Shown here: in pieces, positions 39,933-49,091 of the stretch
Layout of the letters: each line of letters opens with the position of its first letter
Position numbering within the stretch: position 1 is the first letter of the stretch
Source: Paramesorhizobium deserti
Lineage (GTDB): Bacteria; Pseudomonadota; Alphaproteobacteria; Rhizobiales; Rhizobiaceae
Direction of reading: 5' to 3'
Length of the DNA: 64,000 nt
Assembly: GCF_001558695.1 (NCBI RefSeq)
Contig: NZ_LNTU01000001.1
Coordinates: 62,001 to 126,000 of the forward strand
Notes under the pieces: generated by a model
The model's database searches: none
What the model was told of the DNA's origin: nothing
What the model saw: the letters and a program-made list of their open reading frames with translations, nothing else
Position numbers and translations under genes: made by a program

Positions 39933-42133
39933 TCCACCCACACCCTCACACTCGCCGCCCTCCCCGCCGCGTCGATCACCGTCAGCGTCGAATAGCCGGC
40001 GCCGTCGGGCGTCCAGGCGGCGGTGCGGCGGCGGGAGGCTTCAGGCAGCGGCCTGCCATTGGCGAGCCAGCGGAACGGCGCGCGGCCGCCCTGCAATTTC
40101 AGCACCAAAGGTGATATTTCGCCCGCCCCGCCGCCCATCAACTCGACCCGGGCGCCTTCCGGCGGGTAGACGATCTGCGGTGCCGGCTCGGTTGCATTCG
40201 CAGTGACGAGTTGGCCGGGCGAGAAGCGGCGCAGGCTCGGCGGCAGCTCGGAACGCGCGACGCGGACCGCGCCGGCCGGCGCACGCGGCAGCGGCGTGAT
40301 GGGAAGACCGGATTTGGCAAAGCCTTCGAAGAGGATGGGGGCTGCAGAGCCATAGCCGGTCAGCCCCGGCACGGCGGCATTGTCCGCCCGACCGACCCAG
40401 ACGCCCAGCACATGACGCCCATCGAAGCCGACCGACCACGCATCGCGGTAGCCATAGCTCGTGCCGGTCTTATAGGCGATGCCACGCCTGGCAGCACCCT
40501 GCGGCGGCTGGACGCCGGAGAGGATGTCGGCGATCTGCCAGGCGGCGGCGGGGGTGAGGAGGGTTTGTTCGACAGCGCTATTTCCTATTTGCTGAAATGG
40601 AAATGCTGGCTCCAGGCGCCCCCCTCTGTCCTGCCGGACATCTCCCCCGCAAGGGGGGAGATTGGCTGGCAGGACAGAGGGGGGCGCTGTCCCGCCAACC
40701 TTTAGATATGAGGAGCACTCCACCCCATCCCGCAGCCGCACCACCTTCCCGCCATTCGCCAGCCCGGCGTAAAGCTGCACCAGGTCCCTCAATGTCAGCC
40801 CCACCCCGCCGAGCCCGATAGCCAAACCCGGCGCCTCGCCCGGCGGCAGTTTCGCATTTACCGCTGCCCGCCGGAAGCGCACCATGAGCCGCATCGGCCC
40901 GACGGCATCGAGAAGCCGGACGGCGGGGACGTTGAGCGAGAGTTGCAGAGCCTCGCGGATGCTGACATCGCCCTGATAGCTCATGTCGAAATTGCGCGGC
41001 CGGTAGCCGGAGAAGCTGGCGGGGCGATCCTCGATGATCGTCTCCTGGCGGACAAGGCCATCCTCGAAGGCGAGGCCGTAGATGAAGGGCTTCAGCGTCG
41101 AACCGGGCGAACGGGAAATCTTCGTCATATCGATCCAGCCGGAACGGCTGTTGTCGAAATAATCGGCCGATCCCACCTCCCCCAGGATCTCGCCGGTGCC
41201 AGCATCGGCAAGCACCATGGCGACGGAGAGTTTGGGGCCGAGATGCGCGGCGGCCGCCTTCGCGACATTTTCCAGCCCCTCTTGGACATTGCGGTCAAGC
41301 GTCACCCGATGCTGCCGTACGCCCAAGTTCGCCCGCAGCGCGGCGTCCGCCAGATGGGGGCCAAGCGCCGGCAGGGCTCGACGGGTCGACGGCACAGTTT
41401 CGGCCGAGGCGCGCTGGATTTCGCCGGCGTCGATCGTTTCCGTCGAGGCCATCCGCTCCAGCACCCGGTCGCGCGCGGCGCGGGCACCGGCCAGGTTGCG
41501 GTCGGGACGTCGCCTTTCCGGCAATTGCGGCAGGGCGACCAGAAGTGCTGCCTGGGCGAGCGTCAGCCGGCGCGGTTCCTTGCCGAACCAGGCAAGGCTT
41601 GCCGCGCGCACGCCCTCCAGATTGCCGCCATAGGGCGCAAGCGTGAGATACAATTCAAGGATTTCCCGCTTGCTCAGGCGACGCTCGATCTGGATGGCGC
41701 GCGCCATCTGCCGGAGCTTCGCGGTGATGCTGCGCTCAGCCCTGGGTTCGATCAGCCTTGCAAGCTGCATGGAAAGGGTGGAGCCGCCGGAGACGATGCG
41801 GCCGTTCGCGATGAGCTGGCCTGCGGCGCGCAAGAGCGCCAAGGGGTCGATGCCGTGGTGGGTCCAGAAACGGCGATCCTCATAGGCGACGAGCATCTTG
41901 ACGAAGCGCGGATCGACATCCCCGATTTCGGTTTTCAGCCGCCAGCGCCCATCCCTGGTGGCGAAGGCCCGGAGCAGCTGGCCGTTGCGGTCCACCACTT
42001 CCGTTGAGACGGATTTGGCGGTTTCGAGCGGCGGCGGGTAGAGCCGGTCGAGAGTGAGGAGAGTGGCTGCCGTGGCACCCATGGCAGCGGCAAGTGCCGC
42101 GGCGGTCAGAACTATGGTTTTGGCGCGGCTCAT
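39908..42133 (-). CDS. pbpC: penicillin-binding protein 1C (PbpC) with an in-frame repeat insertion
   Basis: The 741-residue enzyme starts MSRAKTIVLTAAALAAAMGATAATLLTLDRL. Its transglycosylase domain has the Glu motif VAYEDRRFWTHHGIDPLALLRA and GGSTLSMQLARLIEPR. Its transpeptidase domain has STLKPFIYG (Ser at about 343), SLNVPAVRLLDA (about 395), and KTGTSYGYRDAWSVGFDG (about 553). A PbpC-type C-terminal domain ends the protein. Between the second and third motifs, about residues 479-506 are encoded by a half RIME-like element (40612-40697) kept in frame. The final residues come from a heptamer array. It lies downstream of the alpha-2-macroglobulin gene, the usual partnership. Whether the inserted loop is tolerated is untested. 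Confidence 0.93.
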   Translation of the reverse strand: MSRAKTIVLTAAALAAAMGATAATLLTLDRLYPPPLETAKSVSTEVVDRNGQLLRAFATRDGRWRLKTEIGDVDPRFVKMLVAYEDRRFWTHHGIDPLALLRAAGQLIANGRIVSGGSTLSMQLARLIEPRAERSITAKLRQMARAIQIERRLSKREILELYLTLAPYGGNLEGVRAASLAWFGKEPRRLTLAQAALLVALPQLPERRRPDRNLAGARAARDRVLERMASTETIDAGEIQRASAETVPSTRRALPALGPHLADAALRANLGVRQHRVTLDRNVQEGLENVAKAAAAHLGPKLSVAMVLADAGTGEILGEVGSADYFDNSRSGWIDMTKISRSPGSTLKPFIYGLAFEDGLVRQETIIEDRPASFSGYRPRNFDMSYQGDVSIREALQLSLNVPAVRLLDAVGPMRLMVRFRRAAVNAKLPPGEAPGLAIGLGGVGLTLRDLVQLYAGLANGGKVVRLRDGVECSSYLKVGGTAPPSVLPANLPPCGGDVRQDRGGRLEPAFPFQQIGNSAVEQTLLTPAAAWQIADILSGVQPPQGAARRGIAYKTGTSYGYRDAWSVGFDGRHVLGVWVGRADNAAVPGLTGYGSAAPILFEGFAKSGLPITPLPRAPAGAVRVARSELPPSLRRFSPGQLVTANATEPAPQIVYPPEGARVELMGGGAGEISPLVLKLQGGRAPFRWLANGRPLPEASRRRTAAWTPDGAGYSTLTVIDAAGRAASVRVWVEGSSGVGE
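40612..40697. repeat. half RIME-like element inside pbpC
   Basis: The sequence from ccaggcgcccccctctgtcctgcc through cccccgcaaggggggagattgg to ggacagaggggggcgctgtcccgcc forms one complete palindromic unit. It lies wholly within the pbpC reading frame, which stays open through it on the minus strand (read as VGGTAPPSVLPANLPPCGG and so on). It is the only copy of the family in this window located inside a gene. Confidence 0.92.
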
Positions 42134-42146
42134 TCAGGCGGCAACG

Positions 42147-42345
42147 CTGGCGGGACAGCGCCCCCTCCGGTGCTCACCCCCCTCTGCCCTGCCGGGCATC
42201 TCCCCCTCAAGGGGGGAGATTGGCTGACACGACCCATGGTGCCCATCCCGCAAGGTTTGCGATTGGGTGCCAGAAGGTCATGACGGCGTAATCTCCCCCC
42301 TTGAGGGGGAGATGGCCGGCAGGCCAGAGGGGGGTGGTCAGCAGA
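42147..42345. repeat. RIME-like mosaic element between pbpC and its partner
   Basis: Starts ctggcgggacagcgccccctcc, contains cacccccctctgccctgccgggcatc, then ccccctcaaggggggagattggc, a spacer with tgcgattgggtgccagaagg, and aatctccccccttgaggggg...ggccagaggggggtgg. It fills the 220-bp gap between the alpha-2-macroglobulin and pbpC genes. Confidence 0.88.
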
Positions 42346-42353
42346 CACCACCG

Positions 42354-45300
42354 TTATCTCACCTCCATCATCCCAGTCGCCGTGCGGGCCGAGAGCTGCG
42401 GGCGGTACATGTCCTCCACGCTCGCCGCCGGATGGGCATACGTACCGGGCGTCACCGCGCGAACGACATAGGCGACGGTGAACTCGCGCGGGCTCGACGA
42501 ATCGCGATTGAAGGCCGCGACGAAGCGGTCGTAGCGGAACTCGCTATGGGCTGTGTCCGTCTGGCCGAGCCACTCGAAATTTTTCAGATCCGCGCTCGAT
42601 ACAAGGCTCGGATTGTCGATCTGGAAGCCTGCGGGCAGCAGGTCGGTGACGAGCACGCGCGAGGTCCAGGCATTGTTCTCGGTGACCTTCAGGATAACCA
42701 CGTAGCGCTCGTTCTGCTTGGCCTCCATGACGCTGACCTCATTGCCGTCGAGCGTATAATAGCGGCGGTCGATGGCGAAGCCGTCGCCGCCGGCGGGAAG
42801 CGGCTGCGTGGGGGCGGCGATGGTGGTCACGACAGCGTCGATCGGCTTGTCGCCGCGATTGACGACGGTCAGCGGTGTGTCGATTACCTCCTGCCCGCTC
42901 AGCGTCTCGGCGAAGTTTCCGGTGTGAGCCGTGCCATTGATTGCAAGTGCAATGTCGTCATTGTCCTGCCGGAGCGCGCGGGCGGCGAGCAGCATCCAGG
43001 CATCGTCCTGGGTGCTCATATAGGTCGTCTCCTTGCGCAGCGTGGAGACCAGATTGACCATCTGCGGCACTTGGCTCGGCACCGGCCGGCTTTCGGCGGC
43101 AAGCGTCAGCATTCCGGCGCCGTCGCGCAAAGCGGAGCCATAATCGGCGCGGGCGGGATCGACAGGCGCGGTGCTCGCCAGTTGATAGGCGGAAGCGAAT
43201 GTGCTTTGCGCACCTTGCGCATCGCCATAGAGCGAAAGGCCGGCGGCGAGCTGCGCGCGGGCCAGCGGCGAGCGGAAATCATCGAGCTGCGTTTCCGAAT
43301 AATAGCGCAGATCACCCACATTGGCGCGGCGGTTGCGGGCCAGCACATAGAGCGCATAGGCGATATCGCTGCCCTGATCCTTCACATTGGTGTTGTAGGA
43401 CAGGACATTCTGCAGATTGTCCAGCGCCTGGGACATGGCCTCATCCGGCACCTGGTATTTCTGCTCGCGCGCCCGCGTCAGGAAATCGGTGACATAGGCG
43501 TCAAGCCAGAGATCGCCGGAACCAGGGCTCCATAGGCCGAAGCTGCCGGAGGAGGACTGGAAGGCGAGAACGGTGGAGATCGCGTCCTGCACGCGCTTGC
43601 GCACATCCGGATCCTCGGGAATGCCCGATGTGGCCGACAATTCGCTCATATAGAGGAGCGGCAGGGCCTTGCTGGTCGTCTGCTCGGCGCAGCCATAGGG
43701 ATAGCGGTCGAGCGCCATCAACAGCGCGGGAACATCGAACCCGGCGGTACGCGAAACACTTACCCCAACCGAGGCGCCCTCAAGCAGACTTGCCGCCAGA
43801 AGCTCGCGGTCGATGGTGATGCTGCCGCCATTGGCGGCGAGGTTCAACTGACGCCTCGTCGTCACCGGCAGGACCGAGGGGCGGACCGGAAGGTCCAGCG
43901 CCTGCTCGACGCTGACGCCGTCTGCATGGGTGAGCCGCACGGAGAGATGGCCCGCGCCCGGAGCGCTCGCCGTCAGCGGCAATGTCAGGCTCGTCTTGCC
44001 GCCTGTCGCCAGTCGCACGCTTTGGGGTGCATTTGCCTTGTCGATGGCAACAGGCCCTTCCGCATCGATGCCCAGCATGTAATCGCCCGCCGGGCCATCC
44101 GTATTGGCGATATCGAGGCGCAGCTGCGCCCGGTCGCCCGGCGCCAGGAATTCCGGCATGCTGGCGGTCACCACCACGGGATCGCGGATGATCACATCGC
44201 GCTCGGCATGGCCGACGCCGTTCTTCGTCCAGGCGACGGTCATGACGCGGACGGTGCCGTTAAACTGCGGAATATCGAAGCTGACATTGGCCCGCCCTTG
44301 ATCATCGAGCCTGACCGGACCGGAGAAGAAGGCGACCAGCTTTTCCGTCGGCGGGCTACCCTCCGTGGTCATCTGCGCGCCATCGCCGCCGGTGCGGATG
44401 CGTCCGGTCGCGCCGAGCGAGCCGTCGATCAGCCGGCCGTAGAGATCGCGGATTTCGAGCCCCAATTGCCGCTGGCCGAAATACCAGCCATCGGGGTCGG
44501 GCGTCTGGTATTTCGTCAGGTTCAGGATGCCGACATCGACGGCGGCGACGGTGACATAGGCCGTGTCCCCTGCCCCGAGTCCCGCGACCTGCACGGGAAT
44601 ATTCAGCGGCTTGCGCGGCTCGGTCTTCTCGGGCGTGTCGAGCGTCACCGCCAGCTTGCGGCTGCCGGGATCGAGTTTCAGCCATTTGATGCCGATGGCG
44701 CGCATCGGCATGCGGCTGGCTTGCGCCTCGCCGGGGCGGAACAGCGTGGCGGTCACATAGGCGCCCGCGCCCCAATCGCCGCTGACGGGGATATCGATCG
44801 TCGCGCCATCCTCAGGCACGCTGGCCGTCTTAACCATCTGGAGGCGATCGGCACCAACGGTGACCAGCACCTCGCCGGCAAAACGCGGCGATATCTGCAG
44901 TTTCGCCACATCGCCCGGGGCATAGCCCTCCTTGTCTAGTGCGATCTCCAGCCCGTCGGGCGTTTCCGTCGCGCGCGCCTCGACATACCAGCCCGCATCG
45001 AATTCGACGCTGGTTGCCGGTCCCGCCGTCTCGGCGCTCTCCACCTCGAGCCGGTAGCGCCCCCAATCCACAGGCACCGAAATATTCGCCTCATTGTCGG
45101 CAGTGAGCGTCAGCTTTCCGTCAGCGACCTTCTTGGTATAGGTCACCGGCTCATAGTTCCAGGCATCGCCATTGCGGTACCATTGATAGTTCTGCTCGAC
45201 CTTGATCAGCGACCAGCTCACATCGGAAAGGTTCTGGCGCTTGCCCGCGGGATCGACGGCGATCACCTTGAAGGCGGCGGTCGAATTCTCCGCCACCTGG

Positions 45301-47879
45301 TTGCCCGAGAATTCCGGCCTGATGCCGATCGCCGGGCCATCCGGGGCGACAGGCAGCGTCAGCGTTCGCTCGACGGCACGGCCGCCGGCCTCGCGCATGC
45401 GCACCACGATATCGGCACTCAGCGGGCGCGTGGAGGATGGCGCCTCGTCGATATTGACGTCGAAGGAGGCCTTGCCCTGGTCGTCGAGCACCGGCAGCTG
45501 GCCGAGATCGATGCGGCTATCCTCGTTCGCCTCCTCATCGGCGAGGCCGAAGAGGAAGCCTGGATAGCCCGCGCGATCGCGCACGGTCTTCAGATGCACC
45601 TCGCCTTCCAGGGCCAGCCCGGCGGCGGGCGCGCCGTAGAGATAGCGGCCATCGACATCGATCCGCGCCGGCTTGCCGATGGCGATCTCCTTGGCGTCGC
45701 TCGAAAGGTCGAAGGTGATGCGATCAGGCACGAAATCCTCGACCAGGAAGGACTTGTCGGCGATCGAGGCGGCCTTGGGATCGGTGAAGACGCGCATCTG
45801 CCAGGTGCCGCGCATCGCATTCCCGGACAAGGGGAGTTCCGCCACATGGCCGCCGAGTGCGGAACCGTCGCTCACCATGCGCCGGTCCTCGACGCCATCC
45901 GGCCTAAAGAAGACGAAGGTCAGCGGCAGGTCTTCCACGGCAACGGCCGCATGGTCACGGGCAAGGGCCGCAGCATGCACGGTTTCGCCCGCCCGGTAGA
46001 TGCCGCGTTCCGTCCAGGCCATGACGTCGATCGGCCCCGGAACCGGACGACCGGTGACGCCGCGATCGGAAAGATCAAAGCCGGCGCGTGTCATGTCGAG
46101 GAAGACGTAATCGTCACCGCCGTTCTTCGCGGTCAGGACCGCCGGCGTCAGGCCGGCGCTGCCCCGCGTCAGGCCGGCGGTGAAGGTGGCGCGGCCGTCG
46201 GCATCCGTCGTCGCGGTGCCGAGTATTTCGTTATTGCGAGCGAGCAGCTGCAGTTCGATGCCGGGAAGCGGTTTTGCGGTCGCCAGCGACCGGGCGAAGA
46301 CATTCAACCCATCCTCGCCGGCATAGGTGGCAAGGCCGATATCGGAAATGACGAACCATTGGGTAGCGAGCGCACCATAGGTATCGGGCGCGCCATCGGG
46401 CACCGCCGTCAGCACATAGACGCCGGGCTTGCGCTCGGGCAGCGCCTCATCGACGGGGAAGCTCGTCACCACATCCTTGTTGCGCTCGGACTTGATGTCG
46501 AGCTTGCCCCGCCAGACCATTTCGCCATAGCTGTCGGCGATGTTTCCCGCCTGATAATCATTGAGCTGCGTCAGGAATTGCGAGCCGGTCATCACCTCGG
46601 CGAGCGAGCGATCATTGACACGGTAGAGCTTCAAATCCGCGACGGAGGTGTTGACCGTCACCAGCGGGATACCGCGCCGCATGGTCGACGGCAGCACGAA
46701 ATTCTCACCCGTAAAGCGGGCGGACGGCGTGCGATCGCGGATATAGAGATTGAGCACGACAGGCTTTTCCAGCATGTCGCCGACGGCATCGGGGAGCCCT
46801 GCGCGCAGGGTCACATTGTAGCGCCTGCCATGCTCCAGCCCCTCGATGCAGATCTGGCGGTCCTTGGCCTCGATCGCCTTGGGCGCGGCATTGTCGAGCG
46901 TGACGAACTGCGAATAATCGACGCCCGCCTTCACCAGCGGCTCGGAAAGCTGCACGCAGATGCGCGGCTCCTGGTTGTCGGAATCGACTGTATTGTCGAC
47001 CACGCGAAAGCCCTGGCGCGCCTTGAGATCGTCATATGCCGCCTGCACCTGCAGCGACGGGCCAAGCGCCAGGCTCGCCCGATAGGCATCAAGCGCCGGG
47101 CGGTAGAGCGCCCGCCTTTCGAGCGCGGCGGCAAGCACCGCGAGCGCCTCGGCCCGCGCGGTGGCCGTGCGCGACAGCTGATAGGCATTATAGGCCGCCG
47201 ACGTCGCGGCCTGCTGGTAAGCAATGGGATTTTCTCCGGGAGCAGGCTGGGCGGAGAGCGCCGCGCGCGCCAGCTCCAGCCAGATGCTGCCATTATCCAG
47301 GGCCCTGGATAGAGCGGCGATGTATCCGTCGAGCGGGCCCGCAGCGGCAGCGCCAGGCTGATTTTCCATCGCAGGCCGGGGCGAGCCGTCGATATGACCG
47401 CCGAGTATGCTGCCCGCCCGGGGAGCCGGCTGCCCGGGCTGAGTGCCGGGGGCCGGCGGCACGCCCTCCATTATCCTTTGCCTATAGGCACGCGCATCGT
47501 CGACGACGGATGCGGGAACAAAGGCCAGCGACGGCGGCGCGCCGATATCCGGCCCGTCCGCCGCTGCCTCGACCACCTTGCCGGCTATGGCCCCCGGAGA
47601 CGGATTGAGCCTGGTGAAATCGGATTTGAGAAAGCACCATTGCGCCTTGACGTTATAGGTGAAGGCGCGGCAGGCATTGTCGCCGACGCAGGCCGCCTCG
47701 CATTGCTCAAGCGAGACATTCTGCTCGGTGCGCAGGTCGGACCCGAAATAATCCGCATCCCTGGTGGTGACGACCTGGCGCGCGCCTTCCGCCAGAGCCG
47801 GCGAAAGGCTTGCGAACATCGCGCCCGAAAGCGCGGCCGCGAGGAAACCGATCACTCCAAGAGCTGCACGAACCGGCAT
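42354..47879 (-). CDS. bacterial alpha-2-macroglobulin family protein (YfhM-like)
   Basis: This 1841-residue secreted protein starts MPVRAALGVIGFLAAALSGAMFASLSPALAEG, a Sec signal peptide without a lipobox cysteine. A cysteine-rich PAN/apple-like module follows (about residues 36-95, ...NVSLEQCEAACVGDNACRAFTYNV...). Then come a long multi-domain MG region, a bait-like region and the thioester motif YPYGCAEQTT near residue 1395, inside a helical toroid domain (LPLLYMSELSATSG...). In this family the thioester traps attacking proteases covalently in the periplasm, and the gene is regularly paired with pbpC, as here. Unlike the E. coli protein it appears soluble or non-lipidated. Confidence 0.94.
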   Translation of the reverse strand: MPVRAALGVIGFLAAALSGAMFASLSPALAEGARQVVTTRDADYFGSDLRTEQNVSLEQCEAACVGDNACRAFTYNVKAQWCFLKSDFTRLNPSPGAIAGKVVEAAADGPDIGAPPSLAFVPASVVDDARAYRQRIMEGVPPAPGTQPGQPAPRAGSILGGHIDGSPRPAMENQPGAAAAGPLDGYIAALSRALDNGSIWLELARAALSAQPAPGENPIAYQQAATSAAYNAYQLSRTATARAEALAVLAAALERRALYRPALDAYRASLALGPSLQVQAAYDDLKARQGFRVVDNTVDSDNQEPRICVQLSEPLVKAGVDYSQFVTLDNAAPKAIEAKDRQICIEGLEHGRRYNVTLRAGLPDAVGDMLEKPVVLNLYIRDRTPSARFTGENFVLPSTMRRGIPLVTVNTSVADLKLYRVNDRSLAEVMTGSQFLTQLNDYQAGNIADSYGEMVWRGKLDIKSERNKDVVTSFPVDEALPERKPGVYVLTAVPDGAPDTYGALATQWFVISDIGLATYAGEDGLNVFARSLATAKPLPGIELQLLARNNEILGTATTDADGRATFTAGLTRGSAGLTPAVLTAKNGGDDYVFLDMTRAGFDLSDRGVTGRPVPGPIDVMAWTERGIYRAGETVHAAALARDHAAVAVEDLPLTFVFFRPDGVEDRRMVSDGSALGGHVAELPLSGNAMRGTWQMRVFTDPKAASIADKSFLVEDFVPDRITFDLSSDAKEIAIGKPARIDVDGRYLYGAPAAGLALEGEVHLKTVRDRAGYPGFLFGLADEEANEDSRIDLGQLPVLDDQGKASFDVNIDEAPSSTRPLSADIVVRMREAGGRAVERTLTLPVAPDGPAIGIRPEFSGNQVAENSTAAFKVIAVDPAGKRQNLSDVSWSLIKVEQNYQWYRNGDAWNYEPVTYTKKVADGKLTLTADNEANISVPVDWGRYRLEVESAETAGPATSVEFDAGWYVEARATETPDGLEIALDKEGYAPGDVAKLQISPRFAGEVLVTVGADRLQMVKTASVPEDGATIDIPVSGDWGAGAYVTATLFRPGEAQASRMPMRAIGIKWLKLDPGSRKLAVTLDTPEKTEPRKPLNIPVQVAGLGAGDTAYVTVAAVDVGILNLTKYQTPDPDGWYFGQRQLGLEIRDLYGRLIDGSLGATGRIRTGGDGAQMTTEGSPPTEKLVAFFSGPVRLDDQGRANVSFDIPQFNGTVRVMTVAWTKNGVGHAERDVIIRDPVVVTASMPEFLAPGDRAQLRLDIANTDGPAGDYMLGIDAEGPVAIDKANAPQSVRLATGGKTSLTLPLTASAPGAGHLSVRLTHADGVSVEQALDLPVRPSVLPVTTRRQLNLAANGGSITIDRELLAASLLEGASVGVSVSRTAGFDVPALLMALDRYPYGCAEQTTSKALPLLYMSELSATSGIPEDPDVRKRVQDAISTVLAFQSSSGSFGLWSPGSGDLWLDAYVTDFLTRAREQKYQVPDEAMSQALDNLQNVLSYNTNVKDQGSDIAYALYVLARNRRANVGDLRYYSETQLDDFRSPLARAQLAAGLSLYGDAQGAQSTFASAYQLASTAPVDPARADYGSALRDGAGMLTLAAESRPVPSQVPQMVNLVSTLRKETTYMSTQDDAWMLLAARALRQDNDDIALAINGTAHTGNFAETLSGQEVIDTPLTVVNRGDKPIDAVVTTIAAPTQPLPAGGDGFAIDRRYYTLDGNEVSVMEAKQNERYVVILKVTENNAWTSRVLVTDLLPAGFQIDNPSLVSSADLKNFEWLGQTDTAHSEFRYDRFVAAFNRDSSSPREFTVAYVVRAVTPGTYAHPAASVEDMYRPQLSARTATGMMEVR

Positions 47880-47956
47880 GGTGTCCCTCCTGCGTTTCCT
47901 CTCCGATCACGGGATGAGAAACCAGGGCGGGACCGATGTCAATCTCCGGTTGCCGC

Positions 47957-49090
47957 TCAGCGCCCTTTCCGCCGCGCCGGCCCCTCGATCAACCGGGCAT
48001 AGATATCGGCATAGGCCGCCGACATCTTCTCCATGGTGAAATTGGCTTCGTAGCGTTTGAGAGCGGCCTCCCCCATGCGCCGGGCCTGGAGGGGATCGTT
48101 CCACAGCAATTGCATCGCCTTGGCGATTGCCTCGGCGTCGTCGGGCCTCACGACCAGGCCGGTTTCGCCGTCCACATTGACGAAGCTCGTTCCCGTGCCG
48201 ATCTCGCAGGAGATCATCGGCTTTGCGAACATCGCCGCCTCCACAAGCGACAGGCCGAAGGCTTCCGAGCGCAGATGGGAGGGAAAAACCGATGCGTAGC
48301 AGAGATCGAGCAACGCGACCTTGTCCTCATCGGGCACCGGCCCCAGAAAATGGACGTTCGGCAGATCCAGCCGCGCCGCCTGCTCGCGCAGATCCTGCTC
48401 CGTCGGGCCCGCCCCGATGATGACAACGGGAAATCCGGTCGCTTTCGCGGCTTCGAGCAGGATATGAATGCCCTTGTAATAGCGCAGCACACCGACGAAG
48501 AGGAAGAATTTCTCCGGCAGGCGGGCGCGCCACCGGGCCTTGACATCCTCCTTGACGGGCGGATAGGCGGCGCGGTCGAGCCCGATGGGGATGATGTCGG
48601 TCTTCTGCCGGAAATCCCTGAGATGCTCGCTGGACTCCAGATAATTGGGCGAGGTCGCCACGATCCTGTCGACGTTCGTCAGAAAGCGCTTCATCAACGG
48701 CCGGTAGGCATACATCAGCAGCCGCTGCCTGACGATATCGGAATGGTAGGTGACGAGTGTCGGCTTGCCGAGCTTGGTGGTGAAATGGACGATGTCCATG
48801 AACGGCCAGGGAAAATGATAGTGGATGATGTCGGCCTTTTTTCCCAATTCGGCGAAACGGCTGAAAGCCTCGAAGGAAAAGCCCGTTGACGCCAGCTCGA
48901 AATCGAGCCGCGCCTTATAGGCCCAATCGCCGTCGAATTCGACGGTATTCTCCACGGGATGACGGCTCAGCGAGAGCACCGCGGTTTCCACGCCGTGCGC
49001 GGCGGTGCCCTTGGCGATGGCGTGGATCGTCCGCTCGATGCCGCCGAACGTGTCGGGCCAGTAGGTCTTGAAGAAATGGAGAACCCGCAT
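47957..49090 (-). CDS. GT4 glycosyltransferase, WbpZ/WbdC-like
   Basis: The 377-residue product starts MRVLHFFKTYWPDTFGGIERTIHAIAKGTAAHGVE, the N-terminus of WbpZ/WbdC-type GDP-mannose or GDP-rhamnose transferases. The donor site is in RSEAFGLSLVEAAMFAKPMISCEIGTGTSFVN, with the E-x7-E pair (E...VE). VGVLRYYKGIHILLEAAK is the linker-strand region of GT-B enzymes. In Pseudomonas A-band and E. coli O9 polymannan systems this enzyme adds an early sugar to the lipid-linked primer. It is the last gene of the cluster on this strand and is nearly adjacent to the next transferase. It acts at the cytoplasmic face of the inner membrane. Confidence 0.88.
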   Translation of the reverse strand: MRVLHFFKTYWPDTFGGIERTIHAIAKGTAAHGVETAVLSLSRHPVENTVEFDGDWAYKARLDFELASTGFSFEAFSRFAELGKKADIIHYHFPWPFMDIVHFTTKLGKPTLVTYHSDIVRQRLLMYAYRPLMKRFLTNVDRIVATSPNYLESSEHLRDFRQKTDIIPIGLDRAAYPPVKEDVKARWRARLPEKFFLFVGVLRYYKGIHILLEAAKATGFPVVIIGAGPTEQDLREQAARLDLPNVHFLGPVPDEDKVALLDLCYASVFPSHLRSEAFGLSLVEAAMFAKPMISCEIGTGTSFVNVDGETGLVVRPDDAEAIAKAMQLLWNDPLQARRMGEAALKRYEANFTMEKMSAAYADIYARLIEGPARRKGR

Positions 49091-49091
49091 C

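Noticed and set aside
45183-47312. A 709-codon open frame on the plus strand
   Set aside because: It is antisense to the alpha-2-macroglobulin gene, which has clear domains and a thioester. No recognisable domain occurs in the plus-strand reading.
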